From JACRJW01 sp964359095 (lineage in GTDB: Bacteria > Patescibacteriota > Patescibacteriia > UBA9934 > GWF2-40-263): DNA of 43,117 nt. The stretch covers positions 1 to 43,117 of the forward strand of contig CAYHRJ010000004.1 in assembly GCA_964359095.1 (NCBI GenBank), in the 5' to 3' direction. Below the pieces are notes generated by a model. That model saw nothing but the letters and a program-made list of their open reading frames with translations, was not told the origin of the DNA and did not search any database. A program made the position numbers and the translations under genes. Shown in pieces: positions 7,728 to 13,878 of this stretch; position 1 is the stretch's first letter; every line of letters begins with the position of its first letter.

Positions 7728-8003
7728 CTACTCGATCCCATCGGCACGGCGGCGCATGGCTTCGATGGTACGAGGATCCCAGCCTTGATTGGGACCGGTG
7801 AAGTCCGAGTAGGCGCCGTGAGAGCGACGGGCAGGCGTTCTGTCGAAGAACGTCCAGATGTAGGCGAAAAAGCCGAGGACGGCGACGTAGATGATCCCGA
7901 TTCCGAGATCTTCGTCCTTCACGAACACCAGTCGCAGAGCGACGATCAGGAAAGCTGTTGCACCAGCAAACAGAACACGATTTCTTTTTTCAGAACCAGA
8001 CAT
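7728..8003 (-). CDS. Small two-helix membrane protein, unknown function
   Basis: A 91-residue protein with two membrane helices (about residues 9-27, RVLFAGATAFLIVALRLVF, and 33-52, IGIIYVAVLGFFAYIWTFF) and a polar, Arg-rich C-terminal tail. I do not recognise the family. An in-frame ATG also exists at 8021, but the promoter's -10 box (TATCTT, 8027-8022) abuts it, so that codon would lie at or upstream of the transcript start. The ATG at 8003 has GGAGG four nt upstream and is preferred. The gene has its own promoter and terminator and follows smpB on the same strand. Confidence 0.65.
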   Translation of the reverse strand: MSGSEKRNRVLFAGATAFLIVALRLVFVKDEDLGIGIIYVAVLGFFAYIWTFFDRTPARRSHGAYSDFTGPNQGWDPRTIEAMRRRADGIE

Positions 8004-8021
8004 CTGACCTCCAGGGTTCAT

Positions 8022-8050
8022 AAGATACTCCCTTTTTCAAAAAAAATCAA
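8022..8050 (-). promoter_or_regulatory. Promoter of the small membrane protein gene
   Basis: On minus TTGATT (8050-8045), 17-nt spacer, TATCTT (8027-8022). It decides the start codon of the downstream gene in favour of 8003. Confidence 0.7.
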
Positions 8051-8059
8051 GGGCTCGGT

Positions 8060-8506
8060 CTAATTCCCCTTGAGTTTCTCGCGGATTTGACGCTCTACAT
8101 CGCGTTTCTTGATCGCCTCACGTTTCTCAAATTGTTTCTTTCCTCGCGCGACAGCGAACTCGAGTTTTATGAGACCGCCTTTTGTATAGAGGGACAGCGG
8201 GATGAGTGTGAGCCCCTCAGCACCACGCTTTCCAAACAATCGACTCAGCTCTCGCTTATGCAACAATACTTTTCGATTTCGACTTGGATCGTAATCCTCT
8301 CGCACTCCTGCTGGTTTGTACGGACTCACAAACGCATTCTTGAGCCACAACTCGCCGCCGCGCAAATCTAAAAACGCTCCCTTCAACTGAACATGCCCTG
8401 CTTTCACCGACTTCACCTCGGCGCCTGACAAAACCAAACCTCCCTCGAGCTTGTCGAGAATCTCATAATCGAACCGCGCGGTTTTGTTGATGGCGAGCGT
8501 TGGCAT
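8060..8506 (-). CDS. smpB: SsrA-binding protein SmpB
   Basis: A 148-residue protein matching SmpB along its whole length. The N-terminal NKTARFDYEILDKLEGGLVL leads into SGAEVKSVKAG, followed by the OB-fold strands with GELWLKNAFVSPY. The RKLLLHK-type motif appears as NRKVLLHKREL, and the C-terminal basic tail is KKQFEKREAIKKRDVERQIR. It binds tmRNA and delivers it to stalled ribosomes. The tmRNA gene lies at 6425-6812, so both components of trans-translation are close together, though on opposite strands. Length and motifs are normal. The gene is divergent from the lipoprotein gene at 8620, and the two share a short promoter region. Confidence 0.97.
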   Translation of the reverse strand: MPTLAINKTARFDYEILDKLEGGLVLSGAEVKSVKAGHVQLKGAFLDLRGGELWLKNAFVSPYKPAGVREDYDPSRNRKVLLHKRELSRLFGKRGAEGLTLIPLSLYTKGGLIKLEFAVARGKKQFEKREAIKKRDVERQIREKLKGN

Positions 8507-8540
8507 AGAACGCTCATCATGCTCTCACAAGGGAAGCCCA

Positions 8541-8569
8541 TTGACAACAAAGTCGTCCTCGGCTATTTT
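8541..8569 (+). promoter_or_regulatory. Promoter of the lipoprotein gene
   Basis: Consensus TTGACA (8541-8546), 17-nt spacer, TATTTT (8564-8569). Confidence 0.7.
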
Positions 8570-8574
8570 TGAGT

Positions 8575-8598
8575 CTCGGCAAAATCTCTTTTGCTGAG
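8575..8598 (+). other. Hairpin at the 5' end of the lipoprotein transcript
   Basis: CTCGGCAAAA-TCTC-TTTTGCTGAG is a 10-bp stem with one G-T pair and a 4-nt loop. It starts right where transcription from the 8541-8569 promoter should begin. It lies upstream of the Shine-Dalgarno GAGG (8607-8611 region) and probably stabilises or regulates the leader. Confidence 0.6.
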
Positions 8599-8619
8599 AT
8601 TCACCTCGAGGAAAAATTC

Positions 8620-8946
8620 ATGGCGTTCCTTCTTCTCGCCCTTTCCATGACGGCCTGCGAGACCGTCAACGGCGATCAACCCTCCTTTCCTCTGGATCTC
8701 ATCGGCTCATCGGCCGATGTGCCCTCAGTCCTCACCGAGGAGCCCGCCGCGCCAAAAGCGACTCCCGTGTCCACGACCGTGAAGCGCAAGGACTGCGTCT
8801 TCCTGGATCCCGACAGGGCACAGGACGCAGAGGGAAATGTCCAGGTGAAGTGTGGTGAGACGACCACTCGCGCCAAGGCGACCTACTTGGGCGAAGGAGC
8901 CTTCGAATTCGAGATCGAAGAGAAGGAGGACATCGAAGGCTCCTAG
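8620..8946 (+). CDS. Putative lipoprotein with a domain shared with the protein at 10320-11063
   Basis: A 108-residue protein. The chosen ATG at 8620 follows GAGGAAA by a normal distance and gives MAFLLLALSMTAC, a short hydrophobic leader ending in a lipobox-like MTAC. An earlier TTG (8569) overlaps the -10 box and is unlikely. After a Pro/Ala/Thr-rich linker, the last 45 residues (DCVFLDPDRAQDAEGNVQVK and onward) are strikingly like the C-terminus of the protein at 10320-11063: two Cys about 21 residues apart, then ATYxGEGxFxF. No known family was recognised. Single-gene transcript with promoter and terminator. Confidence 0.65.
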   Translation: MAFLLLALSMTACETVNGDQPSFPLDLIGSSADVPSVLTEEPAAPKATPVSTTVKRKDCVFLDPDRAQDAEGNVQVKCGETTTRAKATYLGEGAFEFEIEEKEDIEGS

Positions 8947-8974
8947 CAACAAACGAACGACACACGGTCCCCTG

Positions 8975-9020
8975 CCCGCCGAAGCTCCGTCCTATGGAGC
9001 GAAGGTGGGTTTTCTTTTTG
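8975..9020 (+). terminator. Terminator of the lipoprotein gene
   Basis: CCCGCC and GGTGGG pair, then a symmetric GAA/GAA internal loop, then GCTCC/GGAGC around a 7-nt loop, followed by TTTTCTTTTT. Confidence 0.85.
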
Positions 9021-9021
9021 C

Positions 9022-9050
9022 TTGATTTTTTGCAACGATTTCGTTAGAGT
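9022..9050 (+). promoter_or_regulatory. Promoter of infC-rpmI-rplT
   Basis: TTGATT (9022-9027), 17-nt spacer, TAGAGT (9045-9050). The infC ATG is only 12 nt after the -10, so the mRNA should have almost no leader. No room is left for the usual rRNA-like L20 control element upstream of infC. Confidence 0.7.
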
Positions 9051-9062
9051 GTTCGACATCCT

Positions 9063-9614
9063 ATGCGTATTCACAGACACCGCTACCGAAAACCAAAACT
9101 CGACATCCAACAATATCGTGTCAACACGCGTATTAAAGCTGAACTGGTGCGGGTGGTTGGCGCACAAGGCGAAGCTCTTGGCGTTCTCCCTCTGCCCGAA
9201 GCGATCGCGCTTGCACAAGCAAAAGAAATGGACTTGGTGGAAGTCTCTCCCAAAGCCGAACCACCTGTTTGTAAAATTCTCGATTACGGACAATTCAAAT
9301 ACCAGAAAGAAAAAGAAGCAAAAAAACGCAAAGCGCAATCAAAGGAAATCGAGACAAAAGGTATTCGGCTCTCTGTCCGAATCGGCACACACGATTTAGA
9401 AGTCCGTGTTGAACAAGCGAAAAAGTTTTTTGAAAAAGGCGACAAGGTGCAAGTTGATCTTCCCCTTCGAGGACGCGAAAAGGCACACAAGGATGTCGCT
9501 GAAGCGGTAATGGTCCAGTTCCTGGAAATGCTCAAATCCCACTATCCCCTGCGTGTGGAACAACCTATCAAGTTCCAGAACGGACGTATGATCATGGTTC
9601 TGGCGCGTTCTTGA
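9063..9614 (+). CDS. infC: Translation initiation factor IF-3
   Basis: A 183-residue IF-3. The N-terminal domain contains YRVNTRIKAELVRVV and PLPEAIALAQAKEMDLVEVS, followed by KAEPPVCKILDYGQFKYQKE, the long basic linker KEKEAKKRKAQSKEIETKGI, and the C-terminal domain with IGTHDLEVRVEQAKKFFEKG and ending near GRMIMVLARS. IF-3 binds the 30S subunit, prevents premature 50S joining and checks the start codon. It heads the usual infC-rpmI-rplT operon. The start codon is ATG, not the rare AUU used for autoregulation in enterobacteria. Confidence 0.97.
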   Translation: MRIHRHRYRKPKLDIQQYRVNTRIKAELVRVVGAQGEALGVLPLPEAIALAQAKEMDLVEVSPKAEPPVCKILDYGQFKYQKEKEAKKRKAQSKEIETKGIRLSVRIGTHDLEVRVEQAKKFFEKGDKVQVDLPLRGREKAHKDVAEAVMVQFLEMLKSHYPLRVEQPIKFQNGRMIMVLARS

Positions 9615-9652
9615 CACGGATGGTCCCTCCAAGTTAAACTCACGCCGAATTT

Positions 9653-9859
9653 ATGGCCAAACAAAAAACGCACAAAGCTCTTGCCTCGCGCATCAAAATC
9701 ACCAAAACCGGAAAGGTGTTGAAGCGTCATGCTGGACAAAACCACTTCAACAGCCGTGACAAAGGAAAAATCTCTCGCAAGAAACGCCGCGATATTTCCC
9801 TTTCTGTTACGCATCGCAAGGCGATCAAAGACTTAATCCCGAACACCCCAAACTTCTAA
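9653..9859 (+). CDS. rpmI: 50S ribosomal protein L35 (bL35)
   Basis: A 68-residue basic protein with the L35 signature: MAKQKTHKALASRIKITKTG, then HAGQNHFNSRDKGKISRKKR. The C-terminal extension LSVTHRKAIKDLIPNTPNF is normal for the family. It lies 38 nt after infC and 4 nt before rplT, the canonical operon order. There is nothing unusual in length or key residues. Confidence 0.96.
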   Translation: MAKQKTHKALASRIKITKTGKVLKRHAGQNHFNSRDKGKISRKKRRDISLSVTHRKAIKDLIPNTPNF

Positions 9860-9863
9860 ACCT

Positions 9864-10208
9864 ATGGCAAGAGTCAAACGTGGAACCCAACACGTCAAGC
9901 GCCGAAAAAGTCTTTTAAAAAAGACCAAGGGCATGATGTGGGGTCGCAAATCCAAAATTCGTCTCGCACGTCCAGCGATGCTGAAAGCCGGCGTGAACGC
10001 CTACCGCGATCGTCGTAACAAAAAGCGTTCATTCCGCCGACTATGGCAAGTGCGCATCAACGCAGCTGTGCGACCGCTGGGACTGAGCTACTCGACATTC
10101 ATAGATAAGCTCAAAAAGGCAAACGTCGTACTTGATCGGAAAGTGCTTTCCACGATCGCTAAAAATCACTCAACCCTCTTCAAAAATATTGCCGAGAGTC
10201 TCAAGTAA
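9864..10208 (+). CDS. rplT: 50S ribosomal protein L20 (bL20)
   Basis: A 114-residue protein with the basic N-terminal extension of L20 (MARVKRGTQHVKRRKSLLKK, GMMWGRKSKIRLA) and the globular C-terminal domain (AYRDRRNKKRSFRRLWQVRI, LGLSYSTFIDKLKKANVVLD). It is an early assembly protein binding 23S rRNA and, in many bacteria, represses its own operon. It is the last gene of infC-rpmI-rplT and is followed 8 nt later by a terminator. Confidence 0.97.
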   Translation: MARVKRGTQHVKRRKSLLKKTKGMMWGRKSKIRLARPAMLKAGVNAYRDRRNKKRSFRRLWQVRINAAVRPLGLSYSTFIDKLKKANVVLDRKVLSTIAKNHSTLFKNIAESLK

Positions 10209-10216
10209 AAAACATC

Positions 10217-10246
10217 ACCGCCTCCGTAAGGGGCGGTTTTGTTTCT
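10217..10246 (+). terminator. Terminator of infC-rpmI-rplT
   Basis: ACCGCC pairs with GGCGGT, extended by T-G and C-G pairs to a loop CGTAA, and is followed by TTTTGTTT. Confidence 0.85.
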
Positions 10247-10319
10247 GTTGACAGGATCTGATTTCCATGAGAGTCTCGTGAACTAGCATCAAGCTAGAAT
10301 CCCTTCCTCGGAGTGAGCC

Positions 10320-11063
10320 ATGTCCTCTGCGCAAGTAAGGACTCTGCCAAACTTCCTGCCATATTTTCGGCTATGGTGGCCGGTGAAAGTGAAAGTTCTC
10401 GTATGCGGATCCATGCGCGAACGAGTAAACGTCGATCTAACAGTCAATAAAATCGACGGACGTTTCAACTGGCTCTTTGGTTCCAGGTCGACCAACATCA
10501 TCTGCTGGAAGGAACCGAACTCAATCCATGATGAGTGCATGGGCGAGGTAACCATCTGGCCCAGACAAAGTGGAAGACCTGAGCTTCTCATACACTCAGA
10601 GGACTCCCTCTTCAATGACGCCATCATCAGAGCACGCGGAACTCCTGCGCCCTCAATGAGCTTCCAAAGCCTTGACAACAAGGGTGGACTTGATGGTTGG
10701 ACCTACCGAATTCGTCGAGCAAAGACGATCGTGAGAAAAGCTCTGGGTGCAGCCATCGGTGGCTCGATCCCGTATCTGCTGTTCTGGCTCACGTTTGGAT
10801 GGTTCTATCCAGACACGCGACCCTCAACAGGCGCCACTGTGGTCACGCCCACTCCTCCCGTGCCACGCAGCGAACTTCCTGTTCTGCCTCCGACGCTCGC
10901 CACGCCCCCACGCTCGGACTGCATCTTCCTGGATCCTGACCGCGCGCAAGATGCAGACGGCAAGGTGCGGGTGAAGTGTGGTGGTGAGCTCTACCAAGCA
11001 ACCGCAACGTACATGGGCGAAGGACGATTCGATTTCACGGATCTCACTTCTTCAACGCCCTGA
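10320..11063 (+). CDS. Single-pass membrane protein with cytoplasmic domain and shared extracytoplasmic Cys-pair domain
   Basis: A 247-residue protein. Residues 1-140 form a soluble domain of unknown family (VLVCGSMRERVNVDLTVNKI near its start). A membrane helix follows at about 145-163 (GAAIGGSIPYLLFWLTFGWF), then a Pro/Thr-rich linker and a C-terminal domain from about 200 with DCIFLDPDRAQDADGKVRVK, a second Cys, and ATYMGEGRFDF. This last part is nearly the same as the end of the lipoprotein at 8620-8946. Either side of the infC operon thus carries the same domain in two anchoring contexts. GGAGTG lies 6 nt before the ATG. TTGACA is present at 10248-10253, but I could not find a matching -10. 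Confidence 0.65.
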   Translation: MSSAQVRTLPNFLPYFRLWWPVKVKVLVCGSMRERVNVDLTVNKIDGRFNWLFGSRSTNIICWKEPNSIHDECMGEVTIWPRQSGRPELLIHSEDSLFNDAIIRARGTPAPSMSFQSLDNKGGLDGWTYRIRRAKTIVRKALGAAIGGSIPYLLFWLTFGWFYPDTRPSTGATVVTPTPPVPRSELPVLPPTLATPPRSDCIFLDPDRAQDADGKVRVKCGGELYQATATYMGEGRFDFTDLTSSTP

Positions 11064-11071
11064 GGAACACG

Positions 11072-11105
11072 GCCCCTTGCATCACGCAGGGGCTATTAAT
11101 TTTAT
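11072..11105 (+). terminator. Terminator of the membrane protein gene
   Basis: GCCCCT and GC pair with GC and AGGGGC (one bulged T) around loop ATCAC, followed by the AT-rich TATTAATTTTAT. Confidence 0.65.
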
Positions 11106-11113
11106 GCTACAAT
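11105..11113 (+). promoter_or_regulatory. Extended -10 promoter of the pseudouridine synthase gene
   Basis: TGCTACAAT (TGn extended -10 plus TACAAT) ends 9 nt before the ATG at 11123, so the mRNA would be nearly leaderless. No good -35 at 17 nt. Confidence 0.55.
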
Positions 11114-11122
11114 CTTTCTGCT

Positions 11123-11806
11123 ATGACAGAATCCTTACGTCTCAACAAATACCTCGCGGCACAAGGCTACTGTTCGCGCCGAGAAGCCGACCGGCTCATA
11201 AAACTCGGTAGGGTTTTTGTGAACAACAAACGTGCTCAACTTGGCGACCTGGTAACGCACGCAGACTCTGTGCGTGTTGATGGACGAGATCGAAAACGTG
11301 AACCTGAAAAAATTTATTTGCTCCTAAACAAACCGACGAACGAGATCGTCAACAGTGGAAATGACTTTGAGGATCTCCCACCGGACGTATATCCGATTGG
11401 ACAGCTCGACACAAAAGACTCTGGACTCTTGATCCTTACCAACGACTCTTCGCTCGCCAAACGCCTCTTCCATCCTCGCAGTGACATCGAAACAGAGTAT
11501 GTCGTTACTGTTGATCGTCCGTTAGAGAAAATAGATATTGGACGGCTTCAAAGCAATGCTCATCTGAAAAGCAAAAAAGGCGTACCTGTGAAGATCCGAC
11601 AACTGAGTGCACAAAAATTTGCCGTTGTCCTTGAGAACGAAGACAACCAACAAATCAAATACTCCTGTGAAGCACTCGGTTATCATGTCCTCCACAGCAT
11701 GCGCACGAGAATTGGAACCATCAAAATCCCCATGAGCGCACCTGAGGGAGGCTATCGCTATCTCACAGAAAGAGAGGTCAGAGAGCTAAAAAAGCTTGTA
11801 GAATAA
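11123..11806 (+). CDS. RsuA/RluB/RluE/RluF-family rRNA pseudouridine synthase
   Basis: A 227-residue protein. The N-terminal S4 RNA-binding domain (about 1-60) reads LRLNKYLAAQGYCSRREADR and FVNNKRAQLGDLV. The catalytic domain has PIGQLDTKDSGLLILTND, where the Asp of GQLD is the catalytic aspartate of the RsuA branch, followed by TEYVVTVDRPL. It isomerises one uridine in rRNA; whether the target is 16S (RsuA) or 23S (RluB) cannot be read. Length is typical of the shorter RsuA-like members. Nearly leaderless promoter upstream; it ends inside a terminator that also contains the promoter of the next gene. Confidence 0.9.
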   Translation: MTESLRLNKYLAAQGYCSRREADRLIKLGRVFVNNKRAQLGDLVTHADSVRVDGRDRKREPEKIYLLLNKPTNEIVNSGNDFEDLPPDVYPIGQLDTKDSGLLILTNDSSLAKRLFHPRSDIETEYVVTVDRPLEKIDIGRLQSNAHLKSKKGVPVKIRQLSAQKFAVVLENEDNQQIKYSCEALGYHVLHSMRTRIGTIKIPMSAPEGGYRYLTEREVRELKKLVE

Positions 11807-11857
11807 GCCATCGATCACGTTGTTCGCGAACGACGTGATTGACAAAATGGCTTTTTT
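11805..11857 (+). terminator. Terminator with nested 26-nt palindrome
   Basis: Outer stem AAGCCAT (11805-11811) with ATGGCTT (11847-11853), followed by TTTT. Inside lies ATCACGTTGTTCG directly abutting CGAACGACGTGAT (11814-11839), a 13-bp dyad with one wobble. The -35 of the next promoter (11839-11844) overlaps the right edge of the dyad. Confidence 0.6.
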
Positions 11858-11867
11858 AATGTATCTT
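11839..11867 (+). promoter_or_regulatory. Promoter of the gene at 11934
   Basis: TTGACA (11839-11844), 17-nt spacer, TATCTT (11862-11867). The sequence AACGACGTGATTGAC at its left end is repeated with one change at 16140-16154, upstream of another unfamiliar gene. Confidence 0.7.
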
Positions 11868-11933
11868 TTACTGTTTTCCAATCGCTGGGAACCTCTGCCA
11901 TGAGAGAAACGTGGTACCAACAAGGGAGAAGTC

Positions 11934-12839
11934 ATGAGCGCAGAAGCTATTGCGACCTTGCAAAAGCTCTGGGAGAAGCTCGTGATCGTGCGCGTGAAGC
12001 GAACGATTGCAAGGGAACCAGAGGACGTGATATCGATCGAGATCCCCCAGGTCATCGGACACAGTGACGAGGGCGTGCCGATCTTCAACGGAAACCGATC
12101 CTCGGTCCTAACTCGCCGCACCGCGGACATTCCTCAAAAGGATCGCTGGTGCGCGAGAATCGCCTGGCGCCACTTCTACGGCTTCACCTCCATAGGTGCC
12201 TACTTCGACCTCGCGGGCTACCACGAGCTCGACTTCAACATCAACCTCACCTGCGATTGGGGCATGTACGGGAACCACATGGGCGGCCACGATGCTCGTC
12301 CTCACGAAGGACAGCTCATCGCAGGAATCGTGGCGAACTCGCCGCACGGCAAGAAGCTCGAAAAGTGGTTCATCGTGACCCCCGAACTCAAGTTCCTCAT
12401 CGAGCTCGTGCGCGCAGGCAAGACGGAGCTCTCCGAGGAACGCCTAGCCAGAAAGCTCCTAACCGACGACTTCCCTGACAAACTCTGGGCGCTGGTGAGA
12501 CTCGTGTTCTTCGACAACGTCCAGGCGTTCGTGGAGCAGCACCTCGGCGTCCAGTCAGCACATCCATGCCTCGGTCAACCCTACGGCCAGGTCCACCCAG
12601 GTGGTCGACGATACACCGTGAAGCATGTGGACATGTCCCTGCCCATGAACCATCCGCTCAAGTTCGTCCACATCCTCTCCCACAGGCTCAACAGCCCGCA
12701 GTGGTGGGAGGAAGTGAAGCGGCTGACGGATGGCGCTTGCGACAACCATGTAGGCTACGGTGGCAGCTGCTGGGGCTGTGAGCAGGAACGCCGCGCCACT
12801 GATCGATGGCGCAACGAGGCTGGCTTGAGCAACTACTAG
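11934..12839 (+). CDS. Hypothetical soluble protein with C-terminal CxxC
   Basis: A 301-residue protein with no membrane segment or signal peptide. I do not recognise its family. It is rich in His, Trp and aromatic residues in the middle (DWGMYGNHMGGHDARPHEGQ) and ends with YGGSCWGCEQERRATDRW, a CxxC that could bind metal. AAGGGAGAAG lies just upstream of the ATG, giving a good Shine-Dalgarno. It has its own promoter, which abuts a 26-nt palindrome, and its own terminator. High third-position GC relative to ftsZ/ftsA suggests it belongs with the other accessory plus-strand genes (6913, 8620, 10320, 16267). Confidence 0.65.
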   Translation: MSAEAIATLQKLWEKLVIVRVKRTIAREPEDVISIEIPQVIGHSDEGVPIFNGNRSSVLTRRTADIPQKDRWCARIAWRHFYGFTSIGAYFDLAGYHELDFNINLTCDWGMYGNHMGGHDARPHEGQLIAGIVANSPHGKKLEKWFIVTPELKFLIELVRAGKTELSEERLARKLLTDDFPDKLWALVRLVFFDNVQAFVEQHLGVQSAHPCLGQPYGQVHPGGRRYTVKHVDMSLPMNHPLKFVHILSHRLNSPQWWEEVKRLTDGACDNHVGYGGSCWGCEQERRATDRWRNEAGLSNY

Positions 12840-12847
12840 GCAACGCG

Positions 12848-12886
12848 ACCCGCCCCCGTCCTCTGGACAACGGCGGGTTTTAAATT
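12848..12886 (+). terminator. Terminator of the gene at 11934
   Basis: ACCCGCC (12848-12854) pairs with GGCGGGT (12872-12878), with a small GTCC-TCT-GGAC hairpin inside, followed by TTTAAATTT. The T-run overlaps the end of the convergent EEP gene. Confidence 0.75.
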
Positions 12887-13680
12887 TCCAAAATCATCGG
12901 CAAGTGATCGCTGATCGGAACATCTGGAACAGTGAAAGATCGGACAGCGACTCCTGAACTCACAAACGTATAATCCGCGAACTCTTGAAAACCATACTTA
13001 CCATGCTCGTACTCTGGAAACAGCTTGCGCATGTGTGATCCTCGTGTGGTCGTGATTTTGTAGTCCTTGATGAGATTGTGGAAGCCCTCGTCCTCGAACA
13101 TCTTGATACTCTCCGTCTCTGGAAACAAATTAAAATCTCCCATCACAATTTTTTCTCCGAGTCGTTCGCGCAAAAAATCCAAAACTTTTTTCGACTGTTC
13201 AAGTCGCTTCGGTGTATCACGCTTACTCGCTGGCTCTGAGTTGCCGTGCAGGTTCACGATCGTGAGTACAGAGGATCCTCCGAGCACAAGATAGACAGCA
13301 TTGTGACCGAGTGTCTCATAGTCCTTTCCATTGTACGTGTTGAGATCGTTGTAGATAAAAAAGCTTCCGCGCTCTGTAACGCTGAACGTTTTCTTATAAA
13401 AAATCACATTGCCCATCTGCGTTTGTCCTGGGTAGGCTGGTGAAAAATCAAAGTCATCTTGCATGGGAGCAAACACACACTCAAAGCCTGGAAGGCGGCT
13501 GGCAATCTCTTGCAGAACATTGACACGCCCTCGACAAGCAATCTCCCCGCCATCCTCCTTAGGATTGCTCAGCATTTCCTGAAAACAAAAAACATCCGTG
13601 GAGGCAGCCTGCTCCTTGATGAACGCCATGAGCGGATCAAACACGTATCCAAAATAGGCGTTCAGAGAGATCAGTTTCAT
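12880..13680 (-). CDS. Endonuclease/exonuclease/phosphatase (EEP) family hydrolase
   Basis: A 266-residue protein with the full series of EEP motifs. These are the N-terminal KLISLNAYFGYVFDPL, the metal-binding Glu in DVFCFQEML, the catalytic-site Asn/His in IVNLHG, GDFNLFPET (Asp and Asn), and the terminal SDHLPMILEI (Asp-His). Substrates in this superfamily include DNA, RNA caps, phosphodiesters and sphingomyelin, and cannot be assigned here. There is no signal peptide, so it is probably cytoplasmic. The frame opens at 13725, but the family start fits 13680, 11 nt after TAGAAT (13697-13692, minus). It faces the terminator of the convergent gene. Confidence 0.88.
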   Translation of the reverse strand: MKLISLNAYFGYVFDPLMAFIKEQAASTDVFCFQEMLSNPKEDGGEIACRGRVNVLQEIASRLPGFECVFAPMQDDFDFSPAYPGQTQMGNVIFYKKTFSVTERGSFFIYNDLNTYNGKDYETLGHNAVYLVLGGSSVLTIVNLHGNSEPASKRDTPKRLEQSKKVLDFLRERLGEKIVMGDFNLFPETESIKMFEDEGFHNLIKDYKITTTRGSHMRKLFPEYEHGKYGFQEFADYTFVSSGVAVRSFTVPDVPISDHLPMILEI

Positions 13681-13691
13681 AGATGAAAAGC

Positions 13692-13697
13692 ATTCTA
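13692..13697 (-). promoter_or_regulatory. -10 box of the EEP gene
   Basis: TAGAAT on minus, 11 nt before the ATG at 13680; predicted near-leaderless. It lies divergent to the tRNA-Asp promoter. Confidence 0.5.
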
Positions 13698-13704
13698 ACA
13701 TGGC

Positions 13705-13733
13705 TTGCACGACTTTTTTACCCATGTTACGAT
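13705..13733 (+). promoter_or_regulatory. Promoter of tRNA-Asp
   Basis: TTGCAC (13705-13710), 17-nt spacer, TACGAT (13728-13733), 15 nt before the mature tRNA. Confidence 0.6.
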
Positions 13734-13748
13734 TCCGTCGCTCTTAAT

Positions 13749-13826
13749 GGATCGGTGGTGTAGCCCGGTTAACACGTCTCCCTGTCACGGAGAAGATCGC
13801 GGGTTCGAATCCCGTCCGGTCCGCCA
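13749..13826 (+). tRNA. tRNA-Asp (GTC)
   Basis: The acceptor stem GGATCGG pairs with CCGGTCC (one G-U) and is followed by discriminator G and an encoded CCA. The anticodon arm is TCTCC-CTGTCAC-GGAGA with anticodon GTC, and the T arm is GCGGG-TTCGAAT-CCCGT. The D arm carries the GG of AGCCCGGTTAACAC. It is a single tRNA gene with its own promoter and terminator. Confidence 0.97.
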
Positions 13827-13828
13827 GA

Positions 13829-13861
13829 CAAAAACTCCCAGGTGTATCCTGGGAGTTTTTG
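13829..13861 (+). terminator. Terminator of tRNA-Asp
   Basis: CAAAAACTCCCAGG-TGTAT-CCTGGGAGTTTTTG, a perfect 14-bp stem with a T-run in its descending arm. It ends 17 nt before the stop of the convergent gene at 13879. Confidence 0.9.
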
Positions 13862-13878
13862 CATCAAAAATGTTAGCG

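Noticed and set aside
7719..8063. Plus-strand frame opposite the small membrane protein gene
   Set aside because: No ribosome-binding site or promoter; the minus frame has both plus two clear membrane helices.
8943..9338. Minus-strand frame opposite infC
   Set aside because: Shadow of infC and the terminator before it; no independent signals.
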